Counted from the stretch's first letter, positions 8,805-17,018 are shown. The stretch is 64,000 nt of DNA from Bacillus sp. FJAT-42315 (GCF_002797375.1 NZ_KZ454941.1:2558667-2622666); one strand, 5' to 3'. Notes: a model not told the origin generated them from the letters alone. Numbers and translations: made by a program.

Positions 8805-9362
8805 TTATTTATCTGACCATTCAAAAATTGATACACGAATGATGCCATACGTCTCCACTTTCACTTGCTGCAATTGCCCAATCATCTCGGGCAAAAAAAT
8901 ATCAGAGCCGTGCTCACAAACGATAAACCCATCAGAAGCTAACAACCTTTTTTCCTCAATCCATTTTAAAAGCTTCTCTAGCTGTTGTTTTTTGTACGGC
9001 GGATCTAAAAAGATTCCGTCAAAAACAAGTTCTCGTTTCGTAATCGCTTTAAGCGCTCTCTCGGCATCATTGCGATACACTTCACAACAATCAGTATAGC
9101 CACACTTCTCTACATTCCCCTTCACCGTTTGAACCGCTTTCATGTCACGATCAACAAAGATCATATTCTGAAAACCTCTACTTAATGCTTCGATGCCCAA
9201 TCCACCGCTACCGGCAAACAAATCAAGCCCGAGTCCACCAGAAAAATAAGGACCAATCATATTAAATATGGATTCCTTCACTTTATCCGTTGTTGGCCTC
9301 GTATCTCGACCTGGCACGGCTTTTAATGGGATTCCTTTTTGCTCACCTGAAATTACTCTCAT
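8805..9362 (-). CDS. rsmD: 16S rRNA (guanine966-N2)-methyltransferase RsmD
   Basis: SAM-dependent methyltransferase that modifies G966 of 16S rRNA. The 185-residue protein contains the SAM-binding motif DLFAGSGGLGIEALSRG and the amino-methyltransferase motif DPPY. It corresponds to B. subtilis ylbH. ATG 9362 is chosen over an adjacent in-frame ATG at 9365 because GGTGA then stands about seven bases away; the two cannot be separated firmly. It is transcribed with coaD. A hairpin-rich element lies just upstream (9484-9656). Confidence 0.93.
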   Translation of the reverse strand: MRVISGEQKGIPLKAVPGRDTRPTTDKVKESIFNMIGPYFSGGLGLDLFAGSGGLGIEALSRGFQNMIFVDRDMKAVQTVKGNVEKCGYTDCCEVYRNDAERALKAITKRELVFDGIFLDPPYKKQQLEKLLKWIEEKRLLASDGFIVCEHGSDIFLPEMIGQLQQVKVETYGIIRVSIFEWSDK

Positions 9363-9447
9363 CATTCATTCACCATTCATAAAGATTTTCTCATTCATGT
9401 TAACACAATTCTATGACTGAATCTAGATCATTTCCATTTCTTCGTAT

Positions 9448-9477
9448 TTGACTAATTTCTTTCATTACTAGTTTAAA
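9448..9477 (+). promoter_or_regulatory. Candidate promoter for the plus-strand hairpin RNA
   Basis: TTGACT (9448-9453), 17-18 base spacer, then GTTTAA/TTTAAA at 9471-9477. The -35 is good and the -10 is poor, so this rests partly on the terminator found downstream on the same strand. Confidence 0.35.
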
Positions 9478-9483
9478 AAAACA

Positions 9484-9656
9484 GAAAGCGGGTCATACTA
9501 TTGATAACAACATCACTCGGGATGTTGTCGATCACGGAGAAAGCATAATTCCCCATATGCCTTTTCTCCGGTTTCTCCTCTCCCTTTTCCTTCTGTCTAA
9601 CTGTTGACAATAGAAGGAACCTGCTGATTGTTTTCAGCAGGTTTTTTGTTGTTTTT
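9484..9656 (+). ncRNA. Four-hairpin structured RNA in the position of the ylbH element; plus-strand transcript favoured
   Basis: A 290-base gap upstream of rsmD (ylbH) holds four consecutive stem-loops: 9502-9534 (TGATAACAACATC / GATGTTGTCGATCA), 9535-9570 (CGGAGAAAGCATA / TATGCCTTTTCTCCG), 9589-9617 (CCTTCT / AGAAGG) and 9620-9641 (CCTGCTGA / TCAGCAGG). The last is followed on the plus strand by TTTTTTGTTGTTTTT, a standard intrinsic terminator. A ylbH RNA element of unknown function was described in Bacillus from comparative genomics as a leader of ylbH. Here only the plus strand has a proper terminator, so an independent RNA antisense to that reading is possible. Strand is inference; the structure is visible. 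Confidence 0.55.
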
Positions 9657-9657
9657 A

Positions 9658-11073
9658 TTACAAATCAAGCGGATCAATGACAATTTGATCATCTTGCTCA
9701 TTAACAGAAACTAAAAATATTTTTTGAAGCCAAGTGTCTTCAATGTATAGTTCACCATTATAAGTGGCTAATGCATTTTCATATAGTCCATAGTCCTCCT
9801 CATTCAAAATAAAACGATGCTGATCAAGGTCAAAACGATACGTATCTGCACCTTTGTTCACAAGTAATGATTGACTATTAGAAAGTGATTTCACATCAAA
9901 TCCAAGCTGACGTAATATCGACTGGAATGGAAATAACAATACTCCTTTTTGATTAATCGCTTTAAACGTCATTACCTTTCCATTCACTATGACTGAACGA
10001 GTATCCGCAAAAAGCAACGGCTTGATTACGCTCTTTGCGTCATGATTTTCCTGAAAGAAGTGCGTTTCTAGTCCTTTCACCTCAGAAAGCATTCGATCTA
10101 ATTGCTCTGCTGTCATCGGTTCACCCTTCATTTGTAAAACCTCAACTTTATATGTCTCTTGTTCTTCGGGCGTTAATTGCTGTTGTAAGTACTGATACAT
10201 TTTTTGTGACTTTTGAGAACCAAACGCACGGTTAAGCTCAAGGGCAACCATTATTTCCGCCAACCACTCCTCCGACTCCTTAAAGCGATACTTATTTTTC
10301 ATATCGTTTAATTGGATTGTGTTAACGAGTTCTGCCAACTGTTGACTATTATTTAAAATATGAAAATGATCAGATGAATAAGCAGCATGCTGATTCGTTA
10401 CAATAATTGTTTTTCGCTTAGGAATATCTAAGCTTTTTAATGAACCAACTAGCTGTTCAGGAGCTTTTGTTTCAGGTGGCATGTATAAAGCTAAATTTAC
10501 CCCTGCATTCACATCGACTAACGGACCTGATTGCCAATAAAGTACATCAGCTTCTCCATTTCCTTGAAACTCATAATAGCTGATCAGATCTTTTTTTTGT
10601 CCGCCTGTAGTTTTCAATCCTGAATACCAGTTACCCGTTCTTAACTTCTTATCTGTTAAATAAATCGATGTTTTTTTAATTTCTGTTTCCTTCACTTTAA
10701 CAAACCAATTCGTCAACAACATCGAAGACTTAACAGGAGGTGCATTTAACGTATATGAAACGGTAAATGTGTGATCTTTAGGGATGATCATCGCACTTAG
10801 TCCGTTCAAGGAGCATTTCCCTTCCTTCGTCTCACAACGCATTTTTTTTGCATCGATAGGAAACACAAGCGTTAGCGGCTTATCGATTTGTAAATGATGA
10901 AATGTTTGTTGAATAGCAAACCCTTGCTCTGAATAAATGATTTGAATTTCCTGTTCAAGCTCATTGCCACCAAGCGCTTTAGAACTTCCTTCATATCCGT
11001 TCCATTGTACAAATATTATTCCCCCGGAAATAATCATTAAAAACAAACTAAATAACAAGGCTTTTTTTACCAT
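9658..11073 (-). CDS. Membrane-anchored protein with C-terminal copper amine oxidase N-like (stalk) domain
   Basis: A 471-residue protein with one N-terminal hydrophobic segment (about residues 5-24), which may be an uncleaved anchor or a signal peptide, and the rest outside the cell. The last 110 residues (from about SVIVNGKVMTFKA) look like the copper amine oxidase N-terminal-like domain, a non-enzymatic beta-rich module common in Bacillus surface proteins. The region between is not recognised; it has strand-rich stretches and a charged helical part around residues 250-330. It lacks a B. subtilis counterpart at this locus that I can name. The ATG at 11073 is the only clear start, although its ribosome site is weak. 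It ends beside the structured RNA at 9484-9656. Confidence 0.75.
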   Translation of the reverse strand: MVKKALLFSLFLMIISGGIIFVQWNGYEGSSKALGGNELEQEIQIIYSEQGFAIQQTFHHLQIDKPLTLVFPIDAKKMRCETKEGKCSLNGLSAMIIPKDHTFTVSYTLNAPPVKSSMLLTNWFVKVKETEIKKTSIYLTDKKLRTGNWYSGLKTTGGQKKDLISYYEFQGNGEADVLYWQSGPLVDVNAGVNLALYMPPETKAPEQLVGSLKSLDIPKRKTIIVTNQHAAYSSDHFHILNNSQQLAELVNTIQLNDMKNKYRFKESEEWLAEIMVALELNRAFGSQKSQKMYQYLQQQLTPEEQETYKVEVLQMKGEPMTAEQLDRMLSEVKGLETHFFQENHDAKSVIKPLLFADTRSVIVNGKVMTFKAINQKGVLLFPFQSILRQLGFDVKSLSNSQSLLVNKGADTYRFDLDQHRFILNEEDYGLYENALATYNGELYIEDTWLQKIFLVSVNEQDDQIVIDPLDL

Positions 11074-11296
11074 ATAAACTTCACCCTAACTAGTCATATA
11101 TTCACACTTATAAGATAGCAAACTCTTGATTAAAAAAGCTATTCTTTATTCATATTTATTGTATTTTTGGTGAAAGGTCATAAAAGTACCCACTAAAAAA
11201 AGGATTTAATGATCTTTTTTATTAGAGTGGTTGAGCTTTATGATAGGGAGCGGTACAATGAATAAGGAATTTTCTTAAAAGAATGGAGGGTATCTT

Positions 11297-11686
11297 TTGA
11301 TCCAACGATTTATCGAGCTTGGTGAGGGGTATTCAGATTTATATGAACTCATCGAAATCGCTCAAAATAATAAACACCGTTTACGCCATATGCTCGCCTT
11401 GCATTCGGTTATAGAGGATAGGTCCGTCACTTCACTTATCGTTGTGCTAGAGCCGACAAATCCAGGTAACTTTCAACCATTGTATATATGTCGAGAGGGG
11501 ATTCCTCACCCGGTTTCTACCCCTAGTCAGCGCTTTGATTTATTTCAGGAAGCTGCTGAATCGTTAAATAAAGTGATCATTCAATTTGATGTCAAACCTT
11601 CTACGATTTTTGCAGAAAAAACATTGTATTATCAATATTTGATTGGTATTTTGAGACTAAATCACTATATTCCGCCGTTAAATTAA
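11297..11686 (+). CDS. Uncharacterised 129-residue protein
   Basis: Short cytosolic protein without signal peptide or membrane segment. It resembles a small conserved Bacillus family that databases have labelled inconsistently (DUF7147, sometimes misnamed methylthioribose kinase); no kinase motif is visible. Conserved-looking parts are IEDRSVTSLIVVLEP and a C-terminal YYQYLIGILRLNHYIPP. TTG 11297 is the start, with GGAGGG seven to eight bases upstream. It stands alone, facing ylbG across a shared terminator. A weak A/T-rich hairpin lies at about 11192-11230 before it. Function unknown. Confidence 0.7.
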   Translation: MIQRFIELGEGYSDLYELIEIAQNNKHRLRHMLALHSVIEDRSVTSLIVVLEPTNPGNFQPLYICREGIPHPVSTPSQRFDLFQEAAESLNKVIIQFDVKPSTIFAEKTLYYQYLIGILRLNHYIPPLN

Positions 11687-11716
11687 AAAAAGCAGGAAAA
11701 ATTCCTGCTTTTTTAA
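11683..11716. terminator. Shared terminator between the 129-residue protein gene and ylbG
   Basis: AAAAAAGCAGGAA / TTCCTGCTTTTTT with a three-base loop; runs of A and T on both sides, overlapping the ylbG stop codon. Confidence 0.85.
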
Positions 11717-11988
11717 ACGCCGATTTTATAATCATATTCTTTCGCTTTATCTGGCTTAGAATTTTCATATTCAGTTTTCAAAAATGGTTTAAAAGACGGC
11801 TCTACCTTTTTTACGAATGAAAGAGAGTTCAATTTCTCCATGATCTTTTCTATCTCTTCTTGGTTACAATAAACTACCGCATACTTCATTCGCTTTGATA
11901 CGTAATGTACATTTCCATATTTGCGCAACGATTTAACGGGCTTCGTATGATGAAGCCAAACAATCACAGCCTGCCGTTCGATAAACAT
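11713..11988 (-). CDS. ylbG: YlbG, DUF2129 family
   Basis: A 91-residue cytosolic protein closely matching B. subtilis Ylb[32 protein letters not shown] and the end [10 protein letters not shown] are diagnostic. Biochemical function is unknown. I place the start at ATG 11988 ([11 protein letters not shown]), preceded by GGGAGATTAT; the reading frame continues 23 codons further but that part is not conserved and has no ribosome site. It lies 88 bases downstream of ylbF, so it is probably in the same transcript. Confidence 0.9.
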   Translation of the reverse strand: MFIERQAVIVWLHHTKPVKSLRKYGNVHYVSKRMKYAVVYCNQEEIEKIMEKLNSLSFVKKVEPSFKPFLKTEYENSKPDKAKEYDYKIGV

Positions 11989-12076
11989 ATAATCTCCCTC
12001 AACTAAATACTTTTTCATTAAGTCTAGCACAGAAGGAAAAGTATTAGCAACCATCACTCACTGAATCCGATGGCAT

Positions 12077-12526
12077 CTACGCTGAGCAACCACAGCTTCC
12101 ACCACTCCCACAACCTCCGCCGCAGCTAGAACCCGCCGAAAAGAACGGATTACCAGTAGGAACTTTAATGGATTCAGAAACAGACCGCCCTAAAAGCGTA
12201 CTGATTTCGTCCAACAGTGTTTGCAATTCTTTCTCTGCCACACGGAAGGCTGCGACATTCTCATCTAAATCCATGTCACGTTTTGCCTCTCTGATCTCTT
12301 TCATTACACGGCTATAGTCCGGATGATAACGACCAAACCGTTGGACTTCCTCATAAAGATCTTTTAGGCGGCTAAACCGTTGTATCTTTTCTCTTGTTTC
12401 AGATGTTGTATATAAAAGCGAATAACATACTCGGTACTTTTCAGCAATATCTGAAAGCAAGACCATTTGGCCGAGCTGTTCCGCTTGCTCCATCGTATGA
12501 ATCTTTTCTAATGTAGCTGTAAGCAA
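12077..12526 (-). CDS. ylbF: YlbF/RicF, subunit of the RNase Y specificity complex
   Basis: In B. subtilis, YlbF with YmcA and YaaT forms the Ric (Y-) complex, which binds iron-sulfur clusters and directs RNase Y maturation of operon mRNAs; it is needed for competence, biofilm formation and sporulation. The 149-residue product has a helical DUF964-type core (DVQRFGKYHPDYR-like segment, here EVQRFGRYHPDYS) and a C-terminal cysteine tail GGGCGSGGSCGC that may hold a cluster. TTG 12526 is preferred because GGAGGTGG sits five to six bases before it; an ATG at 12541 would include this site in the coding region. Confidence 0.92.
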   Translation of the reverse strand: MLTATLEKIHTMEQAEQLGQMVLLSDIAEKYRVCYSLLYTTSETREKIQRFSRLKDLYEEVQRFGRYHPDYSRVMKEIREAKRDMDLDENVAAFRVAEKELQTLLDEISTLLGRSVSESIKVPTGNPFFSAGSSCGGGCGSGGSCGCSA

Positions 12527-12579
12527 TATGCCCACCTCCATTCCATTATATTAACATATTCCCCTCAAAAGAAAAATAT

Positions 12580-12978
12580 TTATGGAATGGTTACATGAAA
12601 GGTTTTCTCATATCCGAGAGGCTGATTCCTCTCACCCACAAGTTTCACATCAATTGTATGTTTACCTGAAGCTAAACCTTTGACAATAAAAGCAGCTGTA
12701 TCATAGCTTTTATAAAACGCTCCATCTATATAAACCGCTGCACGCCCCATTACCTTGCCCTGTCTTCCTTCCGTTGAAAACGAAACATTCTCCACAATAC
12801 ACTCAACAAATAACTGTTGTCCTTTTAACATATGACTGACCGTCCAATGATGATTTTCTGTTCCTTCTGCTTCTACTTCTTTCACTTCTGGAACAGTTGA
12901 TAACGCTTCTGGTTTAGGAAAATTGAGCTTACAACCAGTTAACATCACGAAAACAATCGCTACAATCCATAGCCTCAT
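12580..12978 (-). CDS. Small predicted lipoprotein
   Basis: A 132-residue secreted lipoprotein. Residues 1-16 form a signal peptide ending in the lipobox LTGC, with Cys16 as the lipidation site. The mature part is a beta-rich domain with an FVECIVENVSF strand and a segment AVYIDGAFYKSYDTAAF, ending in GKHTIDVKLVGERNQPLGYEKTFHV, reminiscent of immunoglobulin-like folds. I do not recognise a named family. It is inserted between ylbE and ylbF, where B. subtilis has no gene that I know. Start ATG 12978. Confidence 0.7.
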   Translation of the reverse strand: MRLWIVAIVFVMLTGCKLNFPKPEALSTVPEVKEVEAEGTENHHWTVSHMLKGQQLFVECIVENVSFSTEGRQGKVMGRAAVYIDGAFYKSYDTAAFIVKGLASGKHTIDVKLVGERNQPLGYEKTFHVTIP

Positions 12979-13043
12979 GCTCTACACTCCTCATCTTTTT
13001 GTTTTAGTGTGAACAAAAAGAGGCGTTTTTATTGATCATTTTT

Positions 13044-13316
13044 TTATGACTCTGTCGAATTTGTAGCTTCTGATGAAGTTGGTGTGGGTATTTGTGAATT
13101 CATCATCGAAAATAAAGCTGAAGCTAATAACAGCCCATCATTGACTCGTTCTACTTGATGCGGGAACGTCTTTTTATAATAATGAAGGCTCGCTCGTTCA
13201 AACTTCTCTAAATCATACGGATTTCTACTTAACAGTCGATACCAGATCGGTTCTTTCCTTAAATAGGCTAACCATTCTTTATTGTTATTGATTTTCCCCA
13301 TAACTTCCTGTCTCAA
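13044..13316 (-). CDS. ylbE: YlbE-like family protein
   Basis: A 90-residue protein matching B. subtilis YlbE: the WYRLLSRNPYDLEKFE and HYYKKTFPHQVERVN segments are diagnostic. Function unknown. TTG 13316 is the start, with AAGGAGGG seven bases upstream. Its start overlaps the ylbD stop (TTGA), so translation of the two is probably coupled. The C-terminal 20 residues are serine/threonine-rich and look unstructured. Confidence 0.87.
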   Translation of the reverse strand: MRQEVMGKINNNKEWLAYLRKEPIWYRLLSRNPYDLEKFERASLHYYKKTFPHQVERVNDGLLLASALFSMMNSQIPTPTSSEATNSTES

Positions 13317-13675
13317 TCTAAGTCCCTCCTTTTTGAAGGCAAAAATGGATCTCTTCTCTCTTTTCCCTGATCAACCAAGTCTGCAAGAATTAATTGAATG
13401 GTTTCCAATATTGATTGGCATTCAGCCACGTAACTATTCCACTTCTTTGCATCCAGAGACCCAATCGTCTCTACTATTTTTTCACTCCAACTAGAAGCTT
13501 CATCTGTTTCTCTCTCCTGCTTTTCTTCATCAACTACTTCACCCGTTTCATACCACTCTTCAAACAATTGTTGTAAAGTTCGCTTTCTTTCCCTCACCAT
13601 TCTTTTTAATCCCGGTCGCTCACCCATATACTTTTTAAATTGTTGTACTTCTGGATGTAATGCATTCTTCTCCAC
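13313..13675 (-). CDS. ylbD: YlbD-like protein (spore-coat-associated family)
   Basis: A 120-residue protein with the YlbD opening LHPEVQQFKKYM and a helix with FEEWYETGE. B. subtilis YlbD is listed among candidate coat proteins under sporulation control; direct function is unknown. GTG 13675 with GAGGGA upstream is the likely start. It overlaps ylbE by four bases, giving a two-gene operon. The middle is rich in glutamate and probably flexible. Confidence 0.8.
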   Translation of the reverse strand: MEKNALHPEVQQFKKYMGERPGLKRMVRERKRTLQQLFEEWYETGEVVDEEKQERETDEASSWSEKIVETIGSLDAKKWNSYVAECQSILETIQLILADLVDQGKERRDPFLPSKRRDLD

Positions 13676-13752
13676 GTAGCATCCCTCACCCGATAAATTT
13701 GCTACTATTACTTTATGGACTAGAGGATAAAAAGTGAAAAAGAATTCATCAT

Positions 13753-13780
13753 AAAAAGGTAGCCTAAACGGCTACCTTTT
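13753..13780 (-). terminator. Terminator of ylbC
   Basis: AAAAGGTAGCC GTTTA GGCTACCTTTTT in minus-strand reading. The left arm contains the ylbC stop codon. Confidence 0.85.
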
Positions 13781-14860
13781 AGTGACAAAATTTTGCGTAT
13801 AATATTTGCGATAAACGCCCACTCCTAAGAGAGAGTACTCTTCTTCTAATAGCGCTTCTCGATGATCTTCCGAATTAAGCCAGCCTTCCACAGCAGCTGG
13901 TCCATCTATATAATTAGCTGCAATATTTTCACCCGCTGTTTGAAATGCGATATTCGCTTTCGTTAACCGGTCACCTAAATCACCTGCAGAAGGAGATTCA
14001 TGTGCGAAATATTGCTTCTCAAACATATCCTTACTATGCAATCTAGCCACATCTGCTACATCTGGCGCCCACATTAATTGATTGAGATCAAATCGATCAC
14101 GAATCATATTCGTCAAATCTAGTATTTGCTGTTCATTTCCTGCTTGAACCTTCTCCCAAACAGAGGGTGGCGGTTCAGGGACTGCTGGCAAATCCCCACG
14201 ATAAACCATTTCATACGGGCGTTGCTTAAGCAAGCTATCTTTTGTTAAAAAACGAACACTAGAAAGCGTTCCAGTAAATTTATCAATATATAATTGCGCA
14301 TAAATATCACCTAATGGAATCAGTGGACGAATATTAAAATCTTCCTCTGACAGTTCAAATCGGTACGTGCCTTCCTTCATATTAATAACAATTTCTGTAT
14401 TCAATAAATTAGTACGAAAAATTTCAGCCGATTGTTGTCCGATCTTAAAAGGAGACACATCTGTTTCACCTGTAGCAAAAGCCGATACGACCTTATTTCC
14501 TTCTACACCAAATTGAACATATTGGTGATCTTTTTTATAAATCCACCATTCATACCCGTAAGCAGACAAGTCTTTGCGGATAGGCTCACCATACGTCTTA
14601 ATTAATACGTTAGCTTCTTTTCCTAAAAGTGCTCCAACACCCGTCCCAGGCTTCTTAGCAATTGGAGAAGGCTCTGACTGACTCTTTAATTCTTCTTCTA
14701 TATCATAATCTGGCTTTGGAGGAGAAAGACTCGTTGAATCTTCAAGCACTCCTTTTTCTTCCATTGCTTGATTCGTATATAAACCAACAATTAAGATGAT
14801 AGACATCACGATTAATATTCTAATTGCCGATCTCAGAATGCAACCCTCCTTTCCTTTCAT
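13772..14860 (-). CDS. ylbC: YlbC, CAP-domain protein with CAP-associated N-terminal domain
   Basis: Extracellular membrane-anchored protein of up to 362 residues. One hydrophobic segment near the N-terminus anchors it. A CAP-associated domain (about residues 70-210, GVGALLGKEANVLIKTYGEP) precedes a CAP/SCP domain (about 245-362) with the usual GENIAANY and HSKDM/EDHREALL motifs. Activity is unknown. The start is doubtful: ATG 14860 has no ribosome site, while AAAGGAGGG is followed seven bases later by an in-frame CTG at 14836 (MRSAIRIL...). I keep the ATG as the conventional boundary and report the CTG separately. Confidence 0.85.
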   Translation of the reverse strand: MKGKEGCILRSAIRILIVMSIILIVGLYTNQAMEEKGVLEDSTSLSPPKPDYDIEEELKSQSEPSPIAKKPGTGVGALLGKEANVLIKTYGEPIRKDLSAYGYEWWIYKKDHQYVQFGVEGNKVVSAFATGETDVSPFKIGQQSAEIFRTNLLNTEIVINMKEGTYRFELSEEDFNIRPLIPLGDIYAQLYIDKFTGTLSSVRFLTKDSLLKQRPYEMVYRGDLPAVPEPPPSVWEKVQAGNEQQILDLTNMIRDRFDLNQLMWAPDVADVARLHSKDMFEKQYFAHESPSAGDLGDRLTKANIAFQTAGENIAANYIDGPAAVEGWLNSEDHREALLEEEYSLLGVGVYRKYYTQNFVTKR

Positions 14861-15038
14861 CTATACAAATAGCGTCCCCATTTTATACTGATATTATAAC
14901 ACTTTATCTAAATAGACGCATACGAGAAGATAACAACTACATTAGGGAATATGCTCCTATAAGTTTCTCCTCTTCGGCAAATACTTGAACACTCGTTGAA
15001 TAATCGTGTAAAATTAATCTTTTCATTCCCTTCAATAC

Positions 15039-15067
15039 ATTGCAAGAAACTTATTTTTAGACTATTA
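15039..15067 (+). promoter_or_regulatory. SigA-type promoter for the yugN-like gene
   Basis: TTGCAA (15039-15044), exact 17-base spacer, TATTAT (15062-15067). A second possible pair TTGAAC...TAAAAT lies about 50 bases upstream. Confidence 0.6.
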
Positions 15068-15139
15068 TTAAAATGAAGTAAGTGCGTAAGTAAGCTATGC
15101 ATAAGGGCATATGCGAAGAAGCTCAGGAGGGAATCTTTT

Positions 15140-15499
15140 ATGAAATTTGAAAATACTGGTTTAGAAAATTTACAACTAGATTTTAACCGCTTAGAGTACA
15201 TTTTAAGTTCACACGGATTGGTTCATGCTGGACAATGGGATTACGAGAGAGTCACATTCGATCGCAAATTTGAATTAAAAGAAGGTACATACTATTTACG
15301 CGTATTAGGCTTTGCTACTGAAGGTGATATCGGCGGTGGAGAAGCAGTTATTCAATTAATGACTCCATTATTAGGAAAACATTACTATCCTCATGGAGTA
15401 GAATATGGAGACGGTGAACACTTCCCAACATCTCTAGTAGAAACTTGTGAAAAGCTACTTGCAGATATTAAAAACGAAATTACTCCATTCGTTATTTAA
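15140..15499 (+). CDS. YugN-like family protein
   Basis: A 119-residue protein of the YugN-like family. The sequence has the family's features, such as GQWDYERVTFDRKFELKEG and RVLGFATEGDIGGGEAVIQL. No function is known for the family in Bacillus. ATG 15140 has AGGAGGG eight bases upstream. It is a stand-alone gene with its own promoter (15039-15067) and a strong terminator. There is no membrane segment or signal peptide. Confidence 0.82.
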   Translation: MKFENTGLENLQLDFNRLEYILSSHGLVHAGQWDYERVTFDRKFELKEGTYYLRVLGFATEGDIGGGEAVIQLMTPLLGKHYYPHGVEYGDGEHFPTSLVETCEKLLADIKNEITPFVI

Positions 15500-15507
15500 T
15501 TTCATCT

Positions 15508-15548
15508 TTAAAAAGTGCTAGGAAAAGCTCCTAGCACTTTTTCTTTTT
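15508..15548 (+). terminator. Terminator of the yugN-like gene
   Basis: AAAAAGTGCTAGG / CCTAGCACTTTTT with TTTTTCTTTTT tail. Confidence 0.88.
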
Positions 15549-15551
15549 AAA

Positions 15552-15586
15552 CAAAATAAAAAAGCAGGAGTACCCCCCCTGCTTAA
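15552..15586 (-). terminator. Terminator of the cta operon after ctaM
   Basis: Minus-strand AAGCAGG ... CCTGCTT followed by TTTTTATTTTG; it overlaps the ctaM stop codon. Confidence 0.82.
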
Positions 15587-16044
15587 AATCCTAATATCGC
15601 CTTAATAACAGATGTTGTCTCTCCACCTTTATATAGAACATATAAAAGGCAATAAACAGCAACACCCGTAATCGCTGTAAAAAACCAAATGACACTAGTG
15701 ATCGGTCCCAGTTTTTTATGCTTAATCAAGTTATTTTTTAAACCAGTAAGAAGGGTCACAATGCCGAAAACAGCACCTGTTGTCGCTAAAATAATGTGAA
15801 AGACTAGAAAGGCTGTGTAATAAATTTTAATCTCATCTGGTCCTCCAAATGCTGTATTTCCCACAAAAACAGTCCGACTGACATAAATAATGAAAAAGAT
15901 CAGCGCAAAAACAGCTGCCATTAACATCGTTTTTTTATGCTGCTCAATTTTTCTCTGTTTAATTTGCGCCCAACCAATCGCAACAAAAATCGCACTTAAC
16001 ACGATAAATGACGTACTAATTGTAGGCAGGATAGGTAAAGACAT
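15583..16044 (-). CDS. ctaM: DUF420 membrane protein, CtaM-type oxidase assembly factor
   Basis: A 153-residue integral membrane protein with about four transmembrane helices and the DUF420 signature (KTMLMAAVFALIFFIIYVSR and HIILATTGAVFGIVTLLTG, with conserved histidines). In Staphylococcus aureus CtaM is needed for maturation of a heme-copper oxidase; B. subtilis has the relative YozB elsewhere. Start ATG 16044 with GAGG seven bases upstream; an upstream in-frame start lacks a ribosome site. It is the last gene of the cta operon here, which supports a role in caa3 oxidase assembly. Confidence 0.83.
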   Translation of the reverse strand: MSLPILPTISTSFIVLSAIFVAIGWAQIKQRKIEQHKKTMLMAAVFALIFFIIYVSRTVFVGNTAFGGPDEIKIYYTAFLVFHIILATTGAVFGIVTLLTGLKNNLIKHKKLGPITSVIWFFTAITGVAVYCLLYVLYKGGETTSVIKAILGF

Positions 16045-16106
16045 ATTGTATCCTCTCTTCCGTATGTATAGGGGCAATCAACCTTTAGATTACCCATTTT
16101 ACAAAA

Positions 16107-17018
16107 TTACTTAATCAAATTAGATTGATGACGAGCCAATGCTTCTTGCGTAATCGTCTCTTCATCGCGTTGCTCTTTTCGATACCATTCAAAAAAGACA
16201 ATAGCCAGAATATAGCCATAAACAATCTCTTGAATGATTTTCATAATAATACCGCCGAGTTGTTGATCTTCAACGACAGGCATGTTTGAAAACAATTCAG
16301 GTCCACTTAAGTTTAGCCCTTGCAATGTCGTTACCGGTACACATAGCTCCATTGCTTTCAGCCAAGAACCGGCATCACTATATGTCGCATATAGCGGCGT
16401 AGAAGCAAAGATAATTAAAGCACAAGCTGGAGTGAGTAAAATTCCATTAGCAAAAATATAGCCTACTTTTCTAATACCAGCTAGTTGTTTTCTGTTTGGC
16501 ATTTCATTAACTAATGGCCACCACATAAAGATAGCGAAAATAAACAAAATAAATGTGTATAAGCCATGAAGTGTTTCACTCATTTTAATATAATCAAAAA
16601 TCAAAGGGATATGGTAAAACGAAAACATCCCATTAAAAAAAATTAACGCAACAAGTGGCTTTGTAAACAAACGAAATACGTTTTTAATCACAGGTAACTC
16701 AATAACCACTTTCCAAACCCACCATGGTATTGCTTTAATGAGAAGTGGTGGAACAACTAAATAAAGAACAGCCATTTGAACCATATGATAAGAAAACATA
16801 ATATGGCCTAGTAAGTCAACAGGAGAGCCTTTGACAGCATATAATACAAGGATCGCCGTTACAAATAGACCTGCTTGACGTTTTGTTAACGGTTCACTTT
16901 CTTTAAAATCCTTTCTCCATTTCACCGTTATTAAGAAAAACAAAACAGAAATGAAGGCTAGCACAAGCATAAACAAAGGACTCCATAAAGATTGAAATCC
17001 AAAAATCCCAATTGGCAT
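16107..17018 (-). CDS. ctaG: Cytochrome c oxidase assembly factor CtaG
   Basis: CtaG of the Bacillus caa3_CtaG family, a polytopic membrane protein needed to form active caa3 oxidase, probably in copper delivery to the CuB site. It has 303 residues and about seven hydrophobic helices. Conserved segments with histidines and methionines include GHIMFSYHMVQMAVLYLVVPPLL and SFYHIPLIFDYI. ATG 17018 has GAGGTGA upstream. It lies behind a hairpin after ctaF (17150-17177), so its expression may be lower than that of the structural genes. Confidence 0.92.
   Translation of the reverse strand: MPIGIFGFQSLWSPLFMLVLAFISVLFFLITVKWRKDFKESEPLTKRQAGLFVTAILVLYAVKGSPVDLLGHIMFSYHMVQMAVLYLVVPPLLIKAIPWWVWKVVIELPVIKNVFRLFTKPLVALIFFNGMFSFYHIPLIFDYIKMSETLHGLYTFILFIFAIFMWWPLVNEMPNRKQLAGIRKVGYIFANGILLTPACALIIFASTPLYATYSDAGSWLKAMELCVPVTTLQGLNLSGPELFSNMPVVEDQQLGGIIMKIIQEIVYGYILAIVFFEWYRKEQRDEETITQEALARHQSNLIK

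Noticed and set aside
14908-15201. 97-codon minus-strand frame before the yugN-like gene
   Set aside because: It overlaps the N-terminus of the yugN-like gene, has no ribosome site, and covers a good plus-strand promoter.
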